This document shows positions 8,697 through 15,071 of a DNA stretch of 31,954 nucleotides, one piece after another; the stretch's first letter is position 1, and the number at the start of each line of letters is the position of its first letter. Source of the stretch: Gemmatimonadota bacterium (GTDB taxonomy: Bacteria > Gemmatimonadota > Gemmatimonadetes > Gemmatimonadales > GWC2-71-9); contig QHUE01000157.1 of NCBI GenBank assembly GCA_003221825.1, positions 1-31,954 of the forward strand, read 5' to 3'. The notes below the pieces were generated by a model. That model ran no database searches and was not told the DNA's origin. It saw only the letters and a program-made list of their open reading frames with translations. A program made the translations under genes and the position numbers.

Positions 8697-8864
8697 GGAC
8701 TGCCTCCCTCTGCTGCGGTTTTCAGGACCCACGACATGGCGGCGCGATGAGGTGACGGCCTTCCTGCGCGCGGCCGGTTGGACCAGCCAGTGCTGCACCA
8801 TCAAGCGGATTTTGACGCAGCGTCGCGAGTCTCGCAAGGGGGCGTCTGTTAGAGCGCCGTCACC

Positions 8865-8894
8865 TTGAAACAAGCCATTTCCGGGGCGTATCGT
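8865..8894 (+). promoter_or_regulatory. Possible promoter of ctaA, leaderless
   Basis: TTGAAA (8865-8870), 18-nt spacer, TATCGT (8889-8894). The start codon is 7 nt downstream and no ribosome site is present, so the transcript would begin at or next to the ATG. The -10 is a weak match. Confidence 0.35.
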
Positions 8895-8901
8895 ACGGCC
8901 C

Positions 8902-9777
8902 ATGCCCAAACGCTTCGTCACACTCGCCTGGATTGCCGCCGGCTGCGCCTATCTCCTCATCGTCCTCGGCGCTGTCGTGCGCATCAGCGGCTCGGGGATG
9001 GGCTGCGGGGACCACTGGCCACTTTGCAACGGCCATCTCGTTCCCGCCCTCAACGACATACCCACCGTGATCGAATGGAGTCACCGCCTGTTAGCTGCGC
9101 TGGTCTCGGTGCTGGTATTGGCACTCGCTGCGCTGGCGTGGAGAGGAGCCAGGAGTCTGGAGCCGGGAGCCAGGGGCGCCGCGTACACCGCCGTTGTGCT
9201 GCTCGTCATCCAAGTCCTGCTCGGTGCTGTGACAGTAAAGACGGGACTGACTCCAGTCCTCGTGATTCTGCATCTCGCGACCGCGATGCTACTGCTTGGG
9301 AGCCTCATCGCCGCCGCGTGCCCTCCCTGGATCCCGACTCCTAGCTCCTGGATCCTCATCGGCCTCACCTTCATTACTGTATTGTTCGGCGCGTTGACGG
9401 CGAATCTGGGCGCCATGGCGTCCTGCGGCGGCTTCCCGTTATGCAACGGGCAGGTCATTCCCCACGCCGGCCCGCTCGCGGCGATTCACTGGACGCACCG
9501 AGTACTCGCCTACACGCTGCTGGCGTATCTGGTGTGGTGGGTCGTGCGGTCGCGGCAGCGGCGGGCGTGGGAACTGCTGGCGCTCGTCGTGATGCAGATC
9601 GCGATCGCTGCGACGATGATCCAGCTCGGTTTTCCCGGCGCGCTGCAGGGCGCGCACGCCGCCGTGGGTGCCGGGGTGTGGGCGACGATGGTGATCCGGG
9701 CCGTCAGACCAGCAACAGATCCTGCTGCGGCTGCTGCGGCGTCACCTCGGGGCCCGATTCTCCGAGATACACGTTGA
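8902..9777 (+). CDS. ctaA: Heme A synthase (COX15/CtaA)
   Basis: Integral membrane enzyme that oxidises the C8 methyl of haem O to give haem A for cytochrome oxidase. 291 residues with eight predicted helices in two similar halves. The first half carries GAVVRISGSGMGCGDHWPLC (about 23-42) with the paired Cys 35/42 and IEWSHR (His 61); further His residues at 124, 199 and 252 complete the four conserved haem ligands, and Cys 175/181 form the second pair. The loop between helices 2 and 3 (SLEPGARGA) and the loop at PTPSSW are written in imperfect 7-9 base repeats at DNA level. No Shine-Dalgarno sequence precedes the ATG. The last 74 nt overlap the 3' end of the convergent peptidase gene. Confidence 0.92.
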   Translation: MPKRFVTLAWIAAGCAYLLIVLGAVVRISGSGMGCGDHWPLCNGHLVPALNDIPTVIEWSHRLLAALVSVLVLALAALAWRGARSLEPGARGAAYTAVVLLVIQVLLGAVTVKTGLTPVLVILHLATAMLLLGSLIAAACPPWIPTPSSWILIGLTFITVLFGALTANLGAMASCGGFPLCNGQVIPHAGPLAAIHWTHRVLAYTLLAYLVWWVVRSRQRRAWELLALVVMQIAIAATMIQLGFPGALQGAHAAVGAGVWATMVIRAVRPATDPAAAAAASPRGPILRDTR

Positions 9778-10885
9778 TCTCGGTGCGAATGCCGAACCGC
9801 CCCGTCAGGTAGACGCCCGGCTCGACCGAAAAGCCGACGCCGGGAATCAGCGTGCGCTCGTCCGCCGTCTCGAAGTTGTCGAGATGGGGACCCGACCCAT
9901 GCAGATCGCGGTCGATCGAATGCCCGGTCCGGTGCACGAAATAGTCTCCGAACCCGGCGGCGCGAATCACGCCGCGAGCCACGTCGTCGAGTGCCGCGCC
10001 GGTCACCGCTTCTTGCTTCTTCCACCGATCACGCAGTAATCCGACAGCCGCGTCGCGCGCGCCCCGCACCGCCTCCCACACCCGGGCGACGTCTTCACTC
10101 GGCTCGCGTCCGGCGAACCCCATCCACGTCTGATCGGCGAACACACTGCCGAGCGCGGGACCCGCCCAGAGATCGAGCAGCAGGACGTCACCGGCGGCCA
10201 GGCGGCGGTCGGCGCCGGCCTTCGGCTCGTAGTGCGGATTGGCGGCGTTCGCCTGGAATCCGACGATCGGCGGATGATCGGTGACTAGCCCGGCGCGGGC
10301 GATCGCCTCCATCGCTCGCGACTGCAGCATCGTCTCGCGCACTTCGGCGCCGCTAGCAAGCTCGCTCCCGGCCCAGCGCAGCGTGTCGTGCGCGATCTCG
10401 GCGATCGCCTCGGCCGCGCGCCGATGTCCCGCCAGCTCGCTCGCCGACCAGCGCGCCGCGAACCGCGTGATCAGCGTCCCCGACGACACGACCCGCGCCC
10501 CAAACCCTTCGATCAGCTCGACGACCCCGTGCGGCACGCGGTCGAGGTACGGCACCGCGTCGGCCGGCGAGACTTCCATCGCGACCGTCTTGCCGGCGAC
10601 GAGCGCGCGCAGCTGGCCATGCAGCTCGGACCACGCGGCGTAGGGCCGCACCTCGCCGGGGAATCCGTCGAACGACGCGAGCTCGATGCGGTGCGCGATC
10701 GCGACCGGCTTGCCCGCCCGCGGCAGCAACACAAAGAACCGCCGCGTCCCCATGCCGTTGATACCGAGGACGCGGGTCGCGGCGGGATTGATGCCGTGAA
10801 AGTCGTACAACAGCCAGCCGTCGGCGCCCAGTTTGCCGAGCAGCTCGCGGAGCGCGGCGAAATCGAAGCTTTGGAGGAGGCTCAT
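9704..10885 (-). CDS. M24-family Xaa-Pro aminopeptidase-like metallopeptidase
   Basis: 393 residues from the ATG at 10885, chosen because it overlaps the upstream stop as ATGA. Two domains: a creatinase-type N-terminal domain (about 1-145) and a pita-bread catalytic domain. The five dinuclear-metal ligands are all visible: Asp238 and Asp251 (LLLDLW...VFADQTW), His322 (HRTGHSIDRDLHG), Glu355 (GFSVEPGVY) and Glu369 (RTEIN). Members remove an N-terminal residue next to proline, or act on related dipeptides; the exact substrate is not evident. No signal peptide, so cytoplasmic. Coupled to the V4R-like gene upstream. Its end overlaps ctaA on the other strand by 74 nt. Confidence 0.88.
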   Translation of the reverse strand: MSLLQSFDFAALRELLGKLGADGWLLYDFHGINPAATRVLGINGMGTRRFFVLLPRAGKPVAIAHRIELASFDGFPGEVRPYAAWSELHGQLRALVAGKTVAMEVSPADAVPYLDRVPHGVVELIEGFGARVVSSGTLITRFAARWSASELAGHRRAAEAIAEIAHDTLRWAGSELASGAEVRETMLQSRAMEAIARAGLVTDHPPIVGFQANAANPHYEPKAGADRRLAAGDVLLLDLWAGPALGSVFADQTWMGFAGREPSEDVARVWEAVRGARDAAVGLLRDRWKKQEAVTGAALDDVARGVIRAAGFGDYFVHRTGHSIDRDLHGSGPHLDNFETADERTLIPGVGFSVEPGVYLTGRFGIRTEINVYLGESGPEVTPQQPQQDLLLV

Positions 10886-11463
10886 TGGTGCCGAGGATCT
10901 GGGCCGGCGGCGCGCCACTCGCATGCCGCCCCGCCGCGCGCCCGGCAGGCGACGTGCAGCATCGCGCCCTCGTATCCGACGAGCAGGCGCAGCAGCTCGA
11001 CGAGCCCGGCGGTATAGAATCCGCAGGCGGCGCCGTCCGGCGTCGCCTGAATCGCGATTGGATCGGTCACGCGGGCGATCGGCAGTCGCTGCTCCCAGCC
11101 CAGCTCGGCGCCGAGGACCGCACGCGCCGCGCGCCGGGCGGCCGCGCGGCCGAACAAACGGGACAAGACGAACATGCGCTTGACGGCGCGGCGCGCGGCG
11201 CGCCGGCCGGCATCGGCAAACACGAGATCGGCGTCGGGCCGCCGTCCCACGAGCCGCAGCAGCGCTTCCACGTGCGACGGCTCGACCCGGGCGTCTTTAC
11301 GCACGAGCTGCTCGAACTCGGTCAGCTGCACTTGGACTGTGGCGGAGAGCCCCAGGCGCTTGACGAGTAGCTCGTCAGCGAACTCCGTGAGCCCGTCTTC
11401 CACGGGAGTGTCGAGATTCTTGACCGCCTCGAGGACGGCGAGGGGGACGATGCTGTGCACCAC
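10882..11463 (-). CDS. V4R-like small-molecule-binding protein (tentative)
   Basis: 193 residues with a GTG start (11463; a second GTG follows at 11460). The C-terminal third, GFYTAGLVELLRLLVGYEGAMLHVACRARGGAACEW, resembles the V4R (4-vinyl reductase) fold, in which a late C...G..C pair and an aromatic residue close the domain. Relatives are ligand or haem-NO-binding-like sensor domains. The N-terminal part is helical (VEDGLTEFADELLVKRLGL) and unlike anything I recognise. The stop overlaps the peptidase start by 4 nt, so the two are translated together. It is divergent from the sigma factor, 71 nt away. Function unknown; the V4R call rests on a short motif. Confidence 0.5.
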   Translation of the reverse strand: MVHSIVPLAVLEAVKNLDTPVEDGLTEFADELLVKRLGLSATVQVQLTEFEQLVRKDARVEPSHVEALLRLVGRRPDADLVFADAGRRAARRAVKRMFVLSRLFGRAAARRAARAVLGAELGWEQRLPIARVTDPIAIQATPDGAACGFYTAGLVELLRLLVGYEGAMLHVACRARGGAACEWRAAGPDPRHQ

Positions 11464-11534
11464 GCAGCGCGAAACGTAGCATCCCCTCCCCCATTGCGGA
11501 ACTCATGGAACCACATGAGCCTTCAGGAACAGCC

Positions 11535-12134
11535 ATGGCCAAGTCTCCACCCGTCCCCCCTCCCTCGTCCCCCGTCCCGCTCGATGAGAAACGGGCGAGC
11601 TTCGAGCGCGAAGCCCTGGTCCACCTCGACGTGCTCTACCGTGTGGCCCTCCGCCTCACGGGGAACCCCGCCGACGCCGATGACCTGGTCCAGGAGACGA
11701 TGCTGAAGGCGTACCGCGCCTGGGACCAGTACGAGAAGGGAACCAATGCGAAGGCGTGGATGCTCACGATTCTGAGGCATGCCTTCATTAATGAATACCG
11801 CCGCCGCACCCGCCACCCCGAAACGGTGGACGTGGACTCGATCGAGCCGTACGCGGTCTTCCCGGAGGTTCAGGACGAGGACCCGCAGGGGGCGTTCTTC
11901 GACCGCATCGTGGACGATGAGGTCCTCCGCGCGATCGATCAGCTCCCTGAGGTGTTCCGGGAGACGCTGGTGCTGAGCGACGTCGAAGGGATGTCGTACC
12001 AGGAGATCGCCGGCATTCTCGAGGTTCCGGTCGGCACCGTGAAATCACGGCTGTTTCGTGCCCGCCAGCTCCTGCAGGGCAAGCTCTACGATTACGCTGT
12101 CGAGATGGGATACATCAAAGGAACTCCCGCATGA
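11535..12134 (+). CDS. sigR: SigR-type ECF RNA polymerase sigma factor
   Basis: 199 residues. Region 2 (about 30-95) has LYRVALRLTGNPADADDLVQ and GTNAKAWMLTILRHAFINEYRRR, the GTN-KAW...INxYR pattern of the SigR/RpoE group that answers thiol-oxidative stress in actinobacteria. Region 4 (about 130-185) has LPEVFRETLVLSDVEGMSYQEIA and VPVGTVKSRLFRAR, the -35-binding helix-turn-helix. The start was chosen at 11535 because AGGA lies 6 nt before it; ATG 11505 is an alternative. A small inverted repeat, CTCATG/CATGAG, spans 11502-11519 in the leader. It overlaps the anti-sigma gene as ATGA, fitting regulation by that partner. Group assignment is by pattern, not phylogeny. Confidence 0.9.
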   Translation: MAKSPPVPPPSSPVPLDEKRASFEREALVHLDVLYRVALRLTGNPADADDLVQETMLKAYRAWDQYEKGTNAKAWMLTILRHAFINEYRRRTRHPETVDVDSIEPYAVFPEVQDEDPQGAFFDRIVDDEVLRAIDQLPEVFRETLVLSDVEGMSYQEIAGILEVPVGTVKSRLFRARQLLQGKLYDYAVEMGYIKGTPA

Positions 12135-12355
12135 ATTGTCGCGAATGCGTCGAACATCTCTATGAGTTCCTGGACCGCGAGCTTACCCCTGAGCTCGAGC
12201 AGGAAATCCGCGCGCATCTCGAGGACTGCCCGCCGTGCGAGGAGCAGTACGATTTCGAGGAGCTGTTCCTCAAGTTTCTGCGGGCGCGGTGCCGCACGCA
12301 GGGAGCGCCGGCCGAGCTGAAGAAGCGCGTCTTGCGCGAGCTGTTCGGCGAGTGA
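12131..12355 (+). CDS. rsrA: RsrA-type zinc anti-sigma factor
   Basis: 74 residues, zf-HC2/ZAS domain. Key residues: Cys6 in ECVEHLYEFLD, His29, Cys33 and Cys36 in AHLEDCPPC, and Cys54. In known RsrA proteins the corresponding Cys, His and Cys-x2-Cys bind zinc, and oxidation to a disulfide releases SigR. The match runs through the whole length, including the tail GAPAELKKRVL. It overlaps sigR by 4 nt (ATGA) and the next gene by 4 nt (GTGA), so sigma, anti-sigma and the following enzymes are one translationally coupled operon. The redox behaviour is inferred from family knowledge. Confidence 0.9.
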   Translation: MNCRECVEHLYEFLDRELTPELEQEIRAHLEDCPPCEEQYDFEELFLKFLRARCRTQGAPAELKKRVLRELFGE

Positions 12356-12924
12356 GGTGGCTGACCTGGCGAGGCGCGGCGGCGGCGCTCGCGGTCGGTC
12401 TGGCAATAGCATATGGATTGGGTTGGCGAGGCTTGCTGGTGCTGTTCGCTTTTTTTGTCTCATCGAGTTTGTTATCGAAAAAGACCTCCCCCCCCCGAAA
12501 TCATAGACAGGTTCTCGCGAATGGCGGCGTGGCGGCAGTCGCCGCATTGGCGGGAAGCTGGGCGTGGTTCGGGGGCGCGATCGCCGCCGCCGCCGCCGAT
12601 ACATGGGCAACGGAGATCGGCGGGCATTCACCCACACCGCCGCGCCTCATGACCAATGGGATTCACGTCCCGCCCGGGACTGACGGGGGTATGACGCTGC
12701 TGGGCACCACGGGGGGAATCGCGGGTGCGGGATTCGTAGCGGGCCTGTCGTACGTCTTGGGACAGCGGAGCGCGTCGGCCATCGCCATTGCGGGAGTCGC
12801 TGGCATGCTGGTGGACTCGCTGCTCGGCGCGACGGTACAAGGGAAGGTCCGGTGGATGGACAACGACGCCGTGAATCTGGCAGCCACGCTGACAGGAGCC
12901 GCATGCGCGGGGTTTCTGACATGA
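12352..12924 (+). CDS. DUF92-family membrane protein (VTE6-like)
   Basis: 190 residues from a GTG that overlaps the anti-sigma stop. Several hydrophobic helices and the DUF92 landmarks VLANGGVAA, AADTWATEIGG and GTDGGMTLLGT, then DSLLGATVQGK and NDAVNLAATLTGA. The family includes plant and cyanobacterial VTE6, a phytyl-phosphate kinase. Placement next to a geranylgeranyl-reductase-like gene supports a prenyl-phosphate role, but no substrate is proven. Shorter than many members, with the N-terminal region reduced. The coding sequence contains a run of nine C (about 12488-12496) and a run of seven T near 12450, which are unusual slip-prone tracts. The stop overlaps the next gene as ATGA. Confidence 0.8.
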   Translation: MRWLTWRGAAAALAVGLAIAYGLGWRGLLVLFAFFVSSSLLSKKTSPPRNHRQVLANGGVAAVAALAGSWAWFGGAIAAAAADTWATEIGGHSPTPPRLMTNGIHVPPGTDGGMTLLGTTGGIAGAGFVAGLSYVLGQRSASAIAIAGVAGMLVDSLLGATVQGKVRWMDNDAVNLAATLTGAACAGFLT

Positions 12925-14099
12925 CTGCCCGCTCCCTGCGCTGGGATGCCGTCGTCGTCGGCGCCGGTCCGGCGGGATCGGCGACGGCCCTGCAGCTCGC
13001 GCGCGCCGGGGTGCAGGTGTTACTGCTCGACCGCGCGCGCTTCCCACGCGACAAGCCCTGCTCCGAGTACCTGAGCCCGCAATCCACCGGCGTACTGGCA
13101 CGACTCGGCACCGACGTGCTGAATGCCGTGGCCGCTGCCTCGCCCGCACGCCTCACCGGCATGAAGGTGGTCGCTCCGAGCGGCACGGGCGTCGTCGGCC
13201 GCTTCGAGACGTTCAGCTTCGCGCTGCCGCGAACTCGCTTCGACACGATTCTCCGCGACGCCGCCGCAGCCGCCGGCGCGGAAGTGCGGGAGGGAATCAA
13301 GGTCGAGGAGCTGATCTACGAAGACGGGGCGGTTGCAGGCGTGGTTGCGCGAGATGCGAGAAGCGGGATGCGGGATGCGTATCGCGCACGGATTGTGGTG
13401 GGCGCGGATGGGCTCCGCTCCGTCGTCGCACGACGGCTCGGCGCGGTACACGCGATCGGCCCCAAGCGCGTCGCGTTTACTGCGCATGTCGCCGGCGTGC
13501 ACGATGTGCACGACATCGGCGAGATGCACGTGGGACGACCGGGTTACGTCGGACTCGGCCCCATCGGGGATGGCGTCACGACCGTTGCGCTGGTCGTGCC
13601 GTTCGCCGAGGCGCGCCGCGGCGAGCGATTCTTCGACGAGCTGAATCGCTTCCCGGGAGTGGCGGGGCGCTTCGATCCTCGCCGCATGGTCCGGCGCGTG
13701 CTCGCCACCGGCCCCTTTGCGCGCTGGTCGCGGCGACCGGTCACGAGCGGCGCGTTGCTGGTCGGCGATGCGGCCGACTTCTTCGATCCGTTTACGGGAC
13801 AGGGCATCTACAGCGCATTGCGCGGCGCCGAGCTTGCCGCGGCTGCGATACTCGACATGCTCGCCACCGGCGCCAGCCTGCAGCCGTACGCCCGCGCGCG
13901 CCGGCGGGAATTCGCGGGCAAGTGGCTGCTCGAGCGCATGATCGGGATCGCCGTGGGCTGGCCGGCGCTGATCGAGCGGGTCGTCGGGCGCCTGCTGCGG
14001 CGACCGGAGCTCGCCGACCTGCTGGTGCGGGCGACCGGCAACTGCATTCCCGCCCGCGCCGCACTGACCCCCGCCGTGCTGGCCGGGTTGGTCCTGTGA
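12921..14099 (+). CDS. FAD-dependent oxidoreductase, geranylgeranyl reductase family
   Basis: 392 residues; the start at 12921 is fixed by the ATGA overlap with DUF92. Rossmann FAD fold: GAGPAG at 14-19, then the acidic DRARFPRDKPCSEYLSP segment typical of this group, IVVGADG and GDAADFFDPFTGQGIYSALRGAE for FAD binding. Family members reduce double bonds of prenyl chains (chlorophyll or archaeal lipid phytyl groups, menaquinone) or act as monooxygenases on polyketides. The loop GVVARDARSGMRDAYRA is coded by a heptamer repeat (13349-13379) and looks like an insertion. The stop overlaps the flavin reductase start (GTGA), suggesting that this reductase serves it. Substrate not determined. Confidence 0.85.
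   Translation: MTARSLRWDAVVVGAGPAGSATALQLARAGVQVLLLDRARFPRDKPCSEYLSPQSTGVLARLGTDVLNAVAAASPARLTGMKVVAPSGTGVVGRFETFSFALPRTRFDTILRDAAAAAGAEVREGIKVEELIYEDGAVAGVVARDARSGMRDAYRARIVVGADGLRSVVARRLGAVHAIGPKRVAFTAHVAGVHDVHDIGEMHVGRPGYVGLGPIGDGVTTVALVVPFAEARRGERFFDELNRFPGVAGRFDPRRMVRRVLATGPFARWSRRPVTSGALLVGDAADFFDPFTGQGIYSALRGAELAAAAILDMLATGASLQPYARARRREFAGKWLLERMIGIAVGWPALIERVVGRLLRRPELADLLVRATGNCIPARAALTPAVLAGLVL
13349..13379 (+). repeat. Heptamer repeat, unit GCGGGAT, inside the flavoenzyme gene
   Basis: Four 7-base units plus three bases: GCGAGAT, GCGAGAA, GCGGGAT, GCGGGAT, GCG. The same unit, with the same internal A variant (GGGAAGC), occurs in hemC at 18190-18217 on that gene's coding strand. 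Confidence 0.85.
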
Positions 14100-14581
14100 C
14101 GTCGCGCGGCGTCGCGCCCCCGCAGTTCCGCCAGCTGCTGGGCCGTTTCGCGACGGGCGTCACCGTGCTGACGACGCGATCCGCGGACGGCGAGCCCATC
14201 GGCATGACCGCCAACTCGCTCTCGTCGGTATCGCTCGAGCCGCCGCTGGTGCTGGTATCGGTCGAACACCGCCACGAGATGCACAGCGCCATGGAACAGG
14301 AGACGCACTTCGTCCTCAACATCCTGTCGTCCGACCAGGAGGCGCTGTCGCGGCGGTTTGCGGCTTCGGAGCGGGACCGATTCCGGGGCGTGAGCTACCG
14401 CGAGAACGAGCGTGGCATCGCGGTGCTCGACGGCGTCGTGGCCCACATCGAATGCGAGAAGCACAACACCGTGCCGGGTGGCGATCACACGATCTTCATC
14501 GGACTCGTGATCGGCGGCGATGCGACCGATCGCCGGCCTCTGCTCTACTATCGAGGAGGCTACGCAGGCCTCAGCCGGTGA
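14096..14581 (+). CDS. Flavin reductase-like FMN-binding protein
   Basis: 161 residues from a GTG overlapping the previous stop. It has the split-barrel flavin reductase pattern FRQLLGRFATGVTVLTT, GMTANSLSSVSLEPPLVLVSV and FVLNILSSDQEALSRRFA, as in HpaC/ActVB-like reductases that supply reduced FMN or FAD to a partner oxygenase. A conserved late His lies in GDHTIFIGLV. Position directly after the FAD oxidoreductase, with 4-nt overlap, suggests they work together. The stop overlaps the next ATG (TGATG). Confidence 0.9.
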   Translation: MTSRGVAPPQFRQLLGRFATGVTVLTTRSADGEPIGMTANSLSSVSLEPPLVLVSVEHRHEMHSAMEQETHFVLNILSSDQEALSRRFAASERDRFRGVSYRENERGIAVLDGVVAHIECEKHNTVPGGDHTIFIGLVIGGDATDRRPLLYYRGGYAGLSR

Positions 14582-15042
14582 TGCGCACCGTCGACCGTCT
14601 TCGCATTCATGCCCCCTTCACCCGCGTTTTCGCCGCGGCCAGCTCGGTCGCGCGCTGGCCGGCGATTCTCCCGCACTATCGCTGGGTCCGGGTGCTCGAC
14701 GACGGGCTGGTCGAAATGGCCGCGTGGCGCCCCTTCGGTCTCTTCAAGTACCCGACGTGGTGGGTCTCTGAGATGACCATCGACCGTCCCGCCGGCGAAA
14801 TCCGGTATCGCCACGTGCGGGGTATCACGCGCGGAATGCAGGTTGCGTGGAGGTTGGTGGAGGTTGGTGGGGGTTCTGAAGGAGAGGTCGAGGTGGAAGT
14901 CATCCACACCTGGGATGGACCGCGCTGGCCACTCGTCGGACGACTGGCCGCGAATCTCGTCATCGGCCCCCTCTTCATCCACGGAATCGCGTCGCGCACG
15001 CTCGCTGGGATCAAACGGGCAGTGGAGAACGGCCCGCGATAA
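14581..15042 (+). CDS. SRPBCC-superfamily protein (polyketide cyclase/START-like)
   Basis: 153 residues beginning at the TGATG junction. Start-domain-like N-terminus (VDRLRIHAPFTRVFAAASSVARWPAILPHYRWV) typical of the polyketide cyclase/dehydrase and coenzyme Q-binding groups of hydrophobic-pocket proteins. WKYPTWWV-type and HTWDGPRWP segments form the middle of the fold. The stretch coding LVEVGGGSEG is a tandem decamer at DNA level (about 14847-14874). Role with neighbouring flavoenzyme and ketosynthase is inferred: it may bind or cyclise an acyl or prenyl intermediate. Confidence 0.75.
   Translation: MRTVDRLRIHAPFTRVFAAASSVARWPAILPHYRWVRVLDDGLVEMAAWRPFGLFKYPTWWVSEMTIDRPAGEIRYRHVRGITRGMQVAWRLVEVGGGSEGEVEVEVIHTWDGPRWPLVGRLAANLVIGPLFIHGIASRTLAGIKRAVENGPR
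14847..14874 (+). repeat. Tandem decamer GGAGGTTGGT inside the SRPBCC gene
   Basis: Two direct copies of a 10-base unit followed by a partial third (GGGGGTT). It lengthens a loop read as VEVGGGSEG. Confidence 0.7.
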
Positions 15043-15071
15043 CTGGACAGGCTGATCTTCAAAGGAGCGTT

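Noticed and set aside
11498..11535. Two GGAAC motifs upstream of sigR as an autoregulated SigR promoter
   Set aside because: No matching GTT-type -10 at 18-19 nt before the start; the match is too weak to claim.
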